Assembly: GCA_016839865.1 (NCBI GenBank)
Contig: JAEOTN010000339.1
Coordinates: forward strand, 1-6,121
Direction of reading: 5' to 3'
Origin: Promethearchaeota archaeon
GTDB lineage: Archaea > Asgardarchaeota > Lokiarchaeia > Sigynarchaeales > MK-D1
DNA: 6,121 bases
Below, piece after piece: positions 1-5,815 of the stretch. The notes under the pieces were generated by a model that saw only the letters and a program-made list of their open reading frames with translations, did not search any database and had not been told where the DNA came from. A program made the translations under genes and the position numbers. The number at the start of each line of letters is the position of its first letter. Positions within the stretch are counted from its first letter, which is position 1.

Positions 1-1
1 A

Positions 2-802
2 CTTCAAACAACAGATGGGGGCTTTTTGGTAACATTAAACGCTGTTGATAGCGGAATTGGATCGCGATTCTTAATAAAATTAGATGCGACTGGTGTTCAA
101 CAATGGAATTCTACACTCGGAGTAGAGATTCCTATGTTTTTCAAACAGATGATTCCTACATTAGATGGAGGTTTTCTTTTAGTTGGCGGAATTGGCGAGT
201 CGCCTTCATTCAATTTATTTCTTCTTAAGTTAGATGCTGCTGGTACTGCGGAATGGAATACTTCCTTTGGTGGTCATGAAGGGGAAGTTGGTACATCTGT
301 GATTCAGATTGCAGATGGTAGCTTTGTTATTACTGGTCCTACCACTTCTTATGCCTTCTCGAGTACGGATTTCTGGCTTCTTAAGACGGATTCCAGTGGT
401 CATCTGCTGTGGAATGTCACTTTTGGGGGACATTTTGAGCAATCCCCTAGATCAGTAATTCAGACAGCAGAGGGCGGGTTTCTTCTCGCAGGTGAAACCG
501 AGGATATCTCTGGTAATTGGGATATCTGGTTGGTTAAAACCGATGCCAATGGTGGCCATGAATGGAATTCGACTTTTGGTGGTGAAGCTGAAGAGACAGT
601 AGTTAGTGTTTTTCAAGCTGCTGATGGGAATTTTGTGGTTGCAGGTATGACTTCTTCTGTTGGTGCTGGTGAGGAAGATATGTATCTGTTCAAAATTTCT
701 GTCTCGGAAACGACTACCTCCTCGGGCCCTGGTTTTGATTTTTTGTTGGTTCTTCTCTGTCTTGCTGTATCCCTATTTTTTGTTCGAAAACGAAGACATT
801 AG
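2..802 (+). CDS. Surface beta-propeller repeat protein with PGF-type C-terminal anchor (5' end missing)
   Basis: The frame is open from base 2, so the start lies outside the window; 266 residues and the TAG stop are seen. A TTG at 26 is in frame but falls inside a repeat, so it is not the start. Five repeats of about 50 residues are visible. Each has a [Q/T]xxDGGFLLxG strand, a WLxKxDxxG strand and turn, and a WNSTFGG-like loop; the last repeat stops after its LFKI strand. This is the pattern of blade-type propeller repeats. If the fold has seven blades like its convergent paralogue, about two blades and a signal peptide are missing. The C-terminus is a short Thr/Ser linker, then GPGFDF, a hydrophobic helix and RKRRH. 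This matches the PGF-CTERM architecture that archaeosortase A processes in other archaea. The protein is probably displayed on the cell surface; its ligand is unknown. The paralogue at 884-2332 ends 81 bases away on the opposite strand. Confidence 0.85.
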   Translation, partial: LQTTDGGFLVTLNAVDSGIGSRFLIKLDATGVQQWNSTLGVEIPMFFKQMIPTLDGGFLLVGGIGESPSFNLFLLKLDAAGTAEWNTSFGGHEGEVGTSVIQIADGSFVITGPTTSYAFSSTDFWLLKTDSSGHLLWNVTFGGHFEQSPRSVIQTAEGGFLLAGETEDISGNWDIWLVKTDANGGHEWNSTFGGEAEETVVSVFQAADGNFVVAGMTSSVGAGEEDMYLFKISVSETTTSSGPGFDFLLVLLCLAVSLFFVRKRRH

Positions 803-811
803 GTCTTCTCT

Positions 812-832
812 CCCCTTTTTTTTTAGTTTGTT
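812..832 (+). terminator. Poly-T terminator of the first propeller gene
   Basis: Ten bases after the TAG stop there is CCCC followed by nine T (816-824) and then more T-rich sequence. T-runs directly after a stop are the usual archaeal intrinsic termination signal. It separates this gene from the convergent one. Confidence 0.6.
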
Positions 833-871
833 TCTGAATTGATAGCAACCTTTGTAACTAATAAAATGAGA

Positions 872-900
872 GGAGAAGTGGTTTTATCCTCTTCTTCTCC
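872..900 (-). terminator. Possible hairpin terminator overlapping the stop of the second propeller gene
   Basis: GGAGAAG (872-878) and CTTCTCC (894-900) are perfect 7-bp inverted arms around a 15-base loop that contains the TAA stop. On the minus strand the hairpin is followed by a moderately U-rich stretch (CTCATTTTATTAG). The upstream arm also encodes the Arg cluster, so purine-rich coding may explain part of the symmetry. Confidence 0.3.
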
Positions 901-2332
901 GTCCAATAATTATCACTCCTATTGAAAGGAGCGGAAATAATAGTCCTGGATAACTAGTGCCATTTATGGTGGTTGTAGTAGTCGTTATTGGACTAGTAGT
1001 CGTCATTGGAGTTGTAGTTGTGGTTGTAGAATTGAAGATTTCATCGACATTAGGAAATTTACCAAGCCAAAAGTCTCTATGCTCTATTCCTGATCCTGTT
1101 GTTTCGACAAATGCGAATGCTACTATATCCTCGTGTGAGTCCACCCCCTCGGTTAGGACCATATCCACAATTCTTTCACCCCGTGTCACTTCACCATATG
1201 TGATATATCCAAGCACGTTACCAGAGCTGTTTAGTCTTACAATACACATGTCCCCTGTCTCTTCACTTCCACTGGGTGAATCATATCCCCCACCAATATA
1301 ATAATCTCCGGTGGAGCTTTGTAAACAGACAGTTGGTGTATCATAATAGTTACCCCCAAAGGTGGTATTCCACTCCACATTTCCTTCAGAATCACATTTA
1401 AGTATCCAATAATCCTTTCCAATAGAATATCTATCACCGAAGGGGTAGCACGCCAGTAAAAAACCGCCATCTATTGTCCCTATTAAATTCCTCTCCCACG
1501 CTCCAAACCAGTCTGTGCCAGTTTCATATGCTTGATCCCAGATCACTGTCCCATTTTCCTCGATTTTTAATACCCATATTGAGAAAGCGCTACTTAAATC
1601 ACTCGTTTGTTTCGATAACCCGCTTAAAAGGTATTTTCCATCATTTAACTTAATCAGTGCTGTCCCTTGGTCTGATCCTACTCTATGATACGTTTTATTC
1701 CATTCTTCATTTCCATCTGCATCTGTTTTGATCAACCAATAGTCCGTATTCCAATCTTCCGTAGGTAATGCGAATTCTGATTGGGTTGCTCCAGATATGA
1801 GGAATCCTCCATCTGATGCTACAACGATTTGAGCTCCATAATCCGGTCCATCTTCCAATCCATTAAAAGTGCGGTTCCATTGTTCCGTTCCATTCTCATC
1901 TATCTTGAGAGCCCAGAGATCCCATGTAGCGGGATTCCAGCTGGTATCAGATGATGAATTACTAAATACCATTCCTGTGAGTGCATACCCCCCATCTGGT
2001 GTTTGAACAATACTTCTTACATGTCCTTGGGGTCTCACAGAAGTTGAATAACTTTGGTTCCATTCTTCATTTCCTTCTGAGTCAACTTTTATCACCCACG
2101 GAGTTTGAGAGGCCCCATCTACAAGGTAGGAACCTATAAGAATATACCCCTCATCGTTTATTGATAGCAATTGCGTTGGCCTTTCCTCATTTGGGGTCTC
2201 ATATACTTCCTCCCATGCAGGGTCACTGCTTATTCCGTTAATATCTCCTTCTACAGGCATCAATGCGACTGAAGTCAAACATAAACAATAAATTATCACA
2301 CCTAATGTGCGAATTCTTTTATTTTTCATCAT
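884..2332 (-). CDS. Secreted seven-repeat beta-propeller protein with Thr-rich stalk and PGL-type anchor
   Basis: I place the start at ATG 2332 (482 aa) because GGTGAG lies four bases upstream. ATG 2329 is equally possible. The upstream GTG codons (2344, 2341) overlap that ribosome site. In order: a signal peptide (basic KNKRIR then a hydrophobic stretch, about residues 1-28); seven repeats of 50-60 residues over about 50-426, each with a DGGFLLSG-like strand and a DYWLIKTDxxGNxEWN-like strand and loop, the last ending at FWLGKF; a Thr-rich stalk (about 436-455); then YPGLLF, a hydrophobic helix and RRRRG. Seven copies suggest a closed seven-bladed propeller. The tail resembles PGF-CTERM with Leu in place of Phe, so sortase processing is less certain than for the paralogue. 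The protein probably sits outside the cell on a glycosylated stalk. No catalytic motif is recognisable. The promoter carries two copies of a palindrome shared with the binding-protein operon. Family assignment is firm at repeat level; function is unknown. Confidence 0.88.
   Translation of the reverse strand: MMKNKRIRTLGVIIYCLCLTSVALMPVEGDINGISSDPAWEEVYETPNEERPTQLLSINDEGYILIGSYLVDGASQTPWVIKVDSEGNEEWNQSYSTSVRPQGHVRSIVQTPDGGYALTGMVFSNSSSDTSWNPATWDLWALKIDENGTEQWNRTFNGLEDGPDYGAQIVVASDGGFLISGATQSEFALPTEDWNTDYWLIKTDADGNEEWNKTYHRVGSDQGTALIKLNDGKYLLSGLSKQTSDLSSAFSIWVLKIEENGTVIWDQAYETGTDWFGAWERNLIGTIDGGFLLACYPFGDRYSIGKDYWILKCDSEGNVEWNTTFGGNYYDTPTVCLQSSTGDYYIGGGYDSPSGSEETGDMCIVRLNSSGNVLGYITYGEVTRGERIVDMVLTEGVDSHEDIVAFAFVETTGSGIEHRDFWLGKFPNVDEIFNSTTTTTTPMTTTSPITTTTTTINGTSYPGLLFPLLSIGVIIIGRRRRG
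968..1027 (-). repeat. Low-complexity Thr-rich stalk coding segment
   Basis: ACT/ACA/ACG-type codons dominate this stretch and encode nearly pure Thr with scattered Pro, Ser, Met and Ile. The opposite strand reads as a meaningless Val-rich frame. Such stretches are typical O-glycosylated spacers between a surface domain and its membrane anchor. Confidence 0.7.
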
Positions 2333-2336
2333 ATTT

Positions 2337-2342
2337 CTCACC
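2337..2342 (-). promoter_or_regulatory. Ribosome binding site GGTGAG deciding the propeller gene start
   Basis: On the minus strand GGTGAG is followed by AAAT and then two consecutive ATG codons (2332 and 2329), giving spacings of 4 and 7 bases. It matches the anti-Shine-Dalgarno core GGTGA and argues against the in-frame GTG codons that it overlaps. Confidence 0.65.
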
Positions 2343-2380
2343 ACAATTAATATTTATCTCTTTTAATGAAATTTTACGGA

Positions 2381-2396
2381 CTTTTAAACGTTTCTA
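2381..2396 (-). promoter_or_regulatory. BRE/TATA promoter of the second propeller gene
   Basis: The minus strand reads TAGAAACG then TTTAAAAG, an archaeal BRE-like element plus TATA box. Transcription would be expected to start about 25 bases downstream, near 2360, leaving a leader of roughly 27 bases that contains the GGTGAG site. The same TAGAAA-NN-TTTAAA arrangement occurs upstream of the binding-protein operon. Confidence 0.65.
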
Positions 2397-2407
2397 CCCT
2401 TTTCTGG

Positions 2408-2426
2408 TGTTCTAACACATTGAACA
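2408..2426. promoter_or_regulatory. Operator-like palindrome, copy 1 (TGTTCTA-N5-TTGAACA)
   Basis: This 19-bp inverted repeat matches the perfect form TGTTCTA-N5-TAGAACA at 13 of 14 arm positions. Its TATA-proximal edge is 19 bp upstream of the propeller gene's TTTAAA, the same distance as copy 3 from the operon's TTTAAA. A position just upstream of BRE is typical of an activator site. The winged-helix protein encoded at 2601-3167 is the likely binder (inference). Confidence 0.65.
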
Positions 2427-2429
2427 ACC

Positions 2430-2448
2430 TGTTCTGTCATCTAGAACT
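2430..2448. promoter_or_regulatory. Operator-like palindrome, copy 2 (TGTTCTG-N5-TAGAACT)
   Basis: A second 19-bp inverted repeat, three bases after copy 1, has 12 of 14 arm positions matching the perfect form. The centres of the two copies are 22 bp apart, about two helical turns. Two dimers could therefore bind the same face of the DNA. Confidence 0.55.
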
Positions 2449-2600
2449 TATTTTAATTTCCTTTTAGCCTCCAGAATTTCATTATTTCTGACAAAGGAAT
2501 ATGGTAAGATTGTGAATAGTTCTTTAAAAGGAGTTAAAAGCAAATATCACCGATTTATTTTTGGAAATGTTTTTTTCGGCATTTCTGATTTTTTTAAGAT

Positions 2601-3167
2601 TCATGGTTTCATTTGCCAGATTTTTAATGATTCATACATGAAAACAATTATACCAAATACTAATACAAAAAGGAATATCCAATTACTTGGATCCAGGATG
2701 TACGTATCTCCACGAGTAAGGAGGAAAACTAAAAAAATGATCAAACAGAAAATAAATACTAATAAATAAAGAGTAAAACGAGGAACTACTCGATAGCCTA
2801 ACCGAAAATAGAACCCTAGAATCCCTGTCTTGATCTCTTCTTTCACATAATACTTATCATTTTCATCGTTTTTTGCCACTATTCCTACTGAAATCAAATT
2901 ATTGATATGATAAGAGACAAGTCCGGGAGAAGACAACTTCAACGCTTTTTGAATTTCTCGAATCCCCGCAAAACCCTCGGGATGAGTTAGGAGGAACCAA
3001 TAAACATTTAACGTGGTTCCTTGGAGGAGTTTTTCTAATTTCTCTTGCGGAGGTTCTTTTGTCATTCCTTTTCTCACATATGTTACTGTCTGTGAAATCA
3101 TGTTCATTAGCATTTTTGGTTTTGCTTGTGGTAGACTAGGCTTTTCTACTGCTTTGAAGCGATCCAT
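2601..3167 (-). CDS. Membrane-anchored winged-helix transcriptional regulator
   Basis: This 188-residue protein is probably a DNA-binding regulator held in the membrane. A basic N-terminal region (1-40) leads into a winged helix-turn-helix of the ArsR/MarR-like kind at about 45-112. Helix 2 is around GIREIQKALKL, the recognition helix around SSPGLVSYHINNLISVGIV, and the wing around KNDENDKYYVKE. A linker with Tyr/Arg (117-130) precedes two hydrophobic helices at about 131-151 and 162-178, joined by a short loop, so both termini should be cytoplasmic. No extracellular sensor domain is present, so a signal must come from a partner. Its ATG overlaps the TAA of the binding-protein gene (TAATG), and a GGGAGGA site lies inside that gene's end, so the two are co-transcribed and probably translationally coupled. 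Palindromes occur upstream of its operon and of the next gene downstream, which suggests autoregulation. Family-level call is firm; the target sites are inference. Confidence 0.85.
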   Translation of the reverse strand: MDRFKAVEKPSLPQAKPKMLMNMISQTVTYVRKGMTKEPPQEKLEKLLQGTTLNVYWFLLTHPEGFAGIREIQKALKLSSPGLVSYHINNLISVGIVAKNDENDKYYVKEEIKTGILGFYFRLGYRVVPRFTLYLLVFIFCLIIFLVFLLTRGDTYILDPSNWIFLFVLVFGIIVFMYESLKIWQMKP

Positions 3168-5368
3168 TATTTTAGAATCCTCCCTTTAATATACTTTGTC
3201 TTCCTAAAATTATAGATTACAATAGAAAGAGCACTTACTACCAATCCCCCTATTGCTATTGCAAAGAATGGAACCAATCTGAATGTTTTTAATAGAAGTC
3301 CTTCGTTAAATCGGATTAAATTCATCCTTCCCTTGAGTTCTACTTCCAAATAACGAAAGGTTGCGTTTGAGGCCACTATTGTCAGTTTTTCCCACTTTTT
3401 TTCCCTCTCGTCATAACGTAACAGAGCTAATTGCTCATGGGATTTTCCTTGTACTTCTTCTACATCATAATAACACCGAAGGCGAAACGTATTATTTTCC
3501 TCTTTACTAGCAATTCGTATGTATTTTCCTATCTCTTTTTGAGACGGAAGAAATGTGTTCAATTCATGACTCATTGTAATGTTAACTAGGTATGATTGCT
3601 GTTGTAAAGGGGTCATCACACAATCCGTGTGAGGAAAGTAAAGGGGATAAGCTGAGATCTCAATGTTGGAATACATGTTGAGATCGTAATTAGTACTAAT
3701 TCCCTTATTATTCACTCTTTTTTCATCGAGTTGAGATTTTTCCAATTTGAACCGTGCTGGAGATTGAGTGTCCGTATATGAATAATTGAAATAGATTTGT
3801 TTGACTTTGTTAACATTAATATACGGAGATAACTGAGTTTCCATTGCATAAATATTATTATTATAGGTTAAAAGGATAAATGGAGCAGTTTCTTGAATTA
3901 TTGGTTGTAGTTGGTTGTAAAAATACTCTCTTTCTTGTCTTATGGGTGTTTGGGAGCCATTCGTAACTAATTGATCAATTTGTGAATTGTCAAATCCTCC
4001 AGTATTTAGGGGGCTCGAAGAATGAAGGAAGAGTCGCGATAAATCTGGGTCATGGTAAATACTTGATCCAAATAAGAGAATATCATAATTACCCTCTCTC
4101 CATTCTGCAGCCCAATCAGGTGAAGGATTTATAAATGGCCATATACCAATTGCATCCAAATACTCTCCTATTATTTCTGGATGGCGATTCTCAGGTCCAA
4201 CTAGTTGAATCAAAAATCGATAATTATCTTCTCCTCGTGGATACCCTGCTGCATCTAAGATTTCGTTTGCTAATGTGACATTATATGGATAACCGGGTAG
4301 AGATGAATTATGAAATGATACCCCTGGTGGAATTAAATTAGTCATTGGTTGTGCAAATTCTGTCCAATTCAATCTTGTTATATAATCCTGTCTATCAATT
4401 GCGTAATTAATAGCTAATCGTACCCTTGGATCATTTAAATGTTCTCTTTGATGGTTAATATACCCTATCTCAAAATCAGTTACTTTTTTGCTAATATTCA
4501 GTGTCCAATGTGTGTCAGTTTTTAGTTGCTCATAAATGGTGTTGTATAAAAAGATCATATCAATTGTATGGGCATTAATTTCTTTCGTAAACTCTTCTTG
4601 AGATAGGTAGTGAATTTCTTCAAATGGAGCTAATCCTTGATAGTAATCGGAAAATCTAGTGAAGGTACAATTCTCGAATGTATCATTAAAGAAAGTTGAG
4701 TTTAATACGTAAGGCCCTGTCCCAATAGGATGTAGTATTTCTGACCCATTAAAACTTGAAGGTGATGCTAAATGAAGATATGAGCATTCGACTATCAATG
4801 CTGCAAATGGTTTTTTTAAATGAATTGTGACTTGATATTCACTCTGAATCTCAATGGATTCAAAGGGAATAGTATGGTGACTAATATATGGTTCAGGAGT
4901 GATATAAGCAGGATGATCTTGATCAAAAAGTCTCTCAAAGTTGTATTTCACACTAGAGGCATTAAATCTAGATCCATCATGAAATATTGCATCTTCTCGT
5001 AAATAAAATGTCCAGTGTTTGCTATCCTCGGATACAACCCATTGTGTAGCTAGTGCTGGACTTAATGCACCAGTATTTGGATTATAATGGACAAGAGCTT
5101 CATAGAATAGTGAGTTGCGTCTATAATCATAATTCCATCCTATCGCGATAGGGTCGAATAATGGGTCATAATTTTCCAAGACATAAGCAGGTGTCATTAC
5201 CCCAATTCGTAATATGGAGGGGAGAAAGCTGGTATCTTCCTGATTGAGCTTGAGCTGCTCGGTGCCTTGAAAACTGTTTAATTCAGGGCCATTTGGTGAG
5301 GAACCAAGTAGTGAATTTGATGAAAAAAGAATGAAGGTAACGATTAAACTTACCACCAATTTTTCCAT
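3167..5368 (-). CDS. Membrane-anchored family 5 (peptide-type) solute-binding protein with extra C-terminal domain
   Basis: I choose ATG 5368 (733 aa) over TTG 5377; neither has a clear Shine-Dalgarno site. Residue numbers below are approximate. A signal peptide without a lipobox Cys (about 1-24) is followed by a family 5 solute-binding domain (about 53-530), the fold of DppA/OppA-type extracellular receptors for peptides and related ligands. It shows the hallmark segments GTGPYVL (about 216-222) and LNDPRVRLAINYAIDR (about 311-326), plus FHDGSRFNASSVKYNFERL early on. A second beta-rich domain follows (about 565-690), with a YYDVEEVQG...LRYDEREKKWEKL pattern resembling the domain that precedes PGF-type anchors in archaeal surface proteins. 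A single membrane helix (about 698-720) and a basic tail (RKTKYIKGR) anchor it. Usual family members are near 500-600 residues and lipid-anchored. No permease or ATPase gene is adjacent; the partner gene is a membrane winged-helix regulator. A sensory role is therefore plausible, and transport with distant components is the alternative. Confidence 0.87.
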   Translation of the reverse strand: MEKLVVSLIVTFILFSSNSLLGSSPNGPELNSFQGTEQLKLNQEDTSFLPSILRIGVMTPAYVLENYDPLFDPIAIGWNYDYRRNSLFYEALVHYNPNTGALSPALATQWVVSEDSKHWTFYLREDAIFHDGSRFNASSVKYNFERLFDQDHPAYITPEPYISHHTIPFESIEIQSEYQVTIHLKKPFAALIVECSYLHLASPSSFNGSEILHPIGTGPYVLNSTFFNDTFENCTFTRFSDYYQGLAPFEEIHYLSQEEFTKEINAHTIDMIFLYNTIYEQLKTDTHWTLNISKKVTDFEIGYINHQREHLNDPRVRLAINYAIDRQDYITRLNWTEFAQPMTNLIPPGVSFHNSSLPGYPYNVTLANEILDAAGYPRGEDNYRFLIQLVGPENRHPEIIGEYLDAIGIWPFINPSPDWAAEWREGNYDILLFGSSIYHDPDLSRLFLHSSSPLNTGGFDNSQIDQLVTNGSQTPIRQEREYFYNQLQPIIQETAPFILLTYNNNIYAMETQLSPYINVNKVKQIYFNYSYTDTQSPARFKLEKSQLDEKRVNNKGISTNYDLNMYSNIEISAYPLYFPHTDCVMTPLQQQSYLVNITMSHELNTFLPSQKEIGKYIRIASKEENNTFRLRCYYDVEEVQGKSHEQLALLRYDEREKKWEKLTIVASNATFRYLEVELKGRMNLIRFNEGLLLKTFRLVPFFAIAIGGLVVSALSIVIYNFRKTKYIKGRILK
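3178..3184 (-). promoter_or_regulatory. Ribosome binding site of the winged-helix gene inside the upstream CDS
   Basis: GGGAGGA on the minus strand is ten bases before the ATG at 3167 and forms part of the Lys-Gly-Arg-Ile codons ending the binding-protein gene. It supports the chosen start and allows initiation in addition to TAATG coupling. Confidence 0.6.
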
Positions 5369-5493
5369 AACTTTCAATATTCAAACTATTCCTATTTCGT
5401 TGATTTTTGTTCTTATTGTATTCTAGTTCCTTTTTTTAGCCACTTCTGCCATTATTTCATTTTATTGTCAGATTTCAGATTCGTTAATATACT

Positions 5494-5514
5494 TATTCTC
5501 CCCAAAAGAGAATA
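5494..5514. promoter_or_regulatory. Inverted repeat between TATA box and predicted start of the operon
   Basis: TATTCTC (5494-5500) and GAGAATA (5508-5514) form perfect 7-bp arms around CCCAAAA. The element abuts the minus-strand TTTAAA (5515-5520) and ends about where transcription should begin. That is a classic archaeal repressor position. It could instead be a hairpin at the RNA 5' end. It has no counterpart in the propeller gene promoter. Confidence 0.45.
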
Positions 5515-5528
5515 TTTAAAACTTTCTA
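5513..5528 (-). promoter_or_regulatory. BRE/TATA promoter of the binding-protein/regulator operon
   Basis: The minus strand reads TAGAAAGT then TTTAAATA. The predicted start is near 5492, giving an unusually long leader of about 120 bases before ATG 5368. Over the 25 bases from the palindrome edge through TTTAAA, 18 are identical to the propeller gene promoter, with no gap. Confidence 0.6.
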
Positions 5529-5539
5529 GCTGTTTTAGG

Positions 5540-5558
5540 TGTTCTAGAGGTTAGAACA
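5540..5558. promoter_or_regulatory. Operator-like palindrome, copy 3 (perfect TGTTCTA-N5-TAGAACA)
   Basis: Both 7-bp arms are perfectly complementary around GAGGT. The TATA-proximal edge is exactly 19 bp from TTTAAA, as for copy 1. Being unpaired here, it shows that the single palindrome is the basic unit. It probably controls the binding-protein/regulator operon; divergent control of the rightward genes over 200 bp away is less likely. Confidence 0.65.
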
Positions 5559-5699
5559 TTTTCATTTCTGGTTTTTTTGTTTCTTAGAAAATTTTAATTT
5601 CAGTCCCTCGGTTAATTACATATGTCTATCCCCATAAAATTCTTTGAATCACCCTCCTATTGATTGTGTTTTTGTTTTTGATTTATGTGGAACTAAATC

Positions 5700-5730
5700 A
5701 AGAGGATAACTCCTCTTTTATTCTTTTTTT
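5700..5730 (+). terminator. Hairpin plus T-tract terminator with no obvious gene before it
   Basis: AAGAGGA (5700-5706), loop TAAC, TCCTCTT (5711-5717), then TTATTCTTTTTTT. The 7-bp stem and T-tail look like an intrinsic terminator acting rightwards. No rightward gene ends here. It may end a small non-coding transcript starting in the 5560-5640 region, or insulate the downstream promoter from antisense transcription. Confidence 0.5.
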
Positions 5731-5773
5731 CAATTTAATTTTCCTTCAAATTCCATTTTTCCCGTGGATAGGC

Positions 5774-5781
5774 TTTATAAG
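5774..5781 (+). promoter_or_regulatory. TATA box of the rightward small ORF and membrane protein gene
   Basis: TTTATAAG is a good archaeal TATA box. A start about 25 bases downstream falls near 5800, so the transcript would begin almost at the GGAG of the 26-codon ORF and carry both rightward reading frames. Confidence 0.55.
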
Positions 5782-5815
5782 GGGGAATAATCCTTAGAAA
5801 GGAGATTTCCTTAAA

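Larger units (their letters stand above)
5369..5815. other. Long intergenic region between divergent transcripts
   Basis: About 447 bases carry no convincing protein gene. From left to right they hold the leader of the binding-protein operon (about 120 bases, with a nine-codon minus-strand frame at 5423-5452 that I do not call), a 21-bp inverted repeat next to the operon TATA box, the TATA/BRE itself, palindrome copy 3, a T-rich stretch, a hairpin with T-tail at 5700-5730, and the TATA box of the rightward genes. Short plus-strand frames here, such as 13 codons from ATG 5622, have no ribosome site. Confidence 0.6.

Noticed and set aside
230..442. Minus-strand frame inside the first propeller gene
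   Set aside because: Shadow of a repeat-bearing coding region with no promoter or ribosome site.
660..842. Alternative plus-strand frame over the end of the first propeller gene
   Set aside because: It overlaps the anchor and Arg cluster of the real frame and reads into the poly-T terminator.
957..1301. Plus-strand frame of 114 codons opposite the propeller gene
   Set aside because: It starts with a Val run that is just the complement of the Thr-rich stalk codons, has no ribosome site, and the opposite frame has a signal peptide, repeats and an anchor.
2512..2769. Plus-strand GTG-started frame of 85 codons
   Set aside because: Most of it is antisense to the membrane helices of the winged-helix gene. 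Its composition is unstructured and no family pattern is seen.
5522..5540. Possible extra palindrome copy next to copy 3
   Set aside because: The left arm CTTTCTA is partly similar, but the right arm TTTAGGT does not match TAGAACA. It also coincides with the BRE-like TAGAAA.
5622..5663. 13-codon plus-strand frame starting ATGTCTATC
   Set aside because: No ribosome site, very short, and no resemblance to anything in the window.
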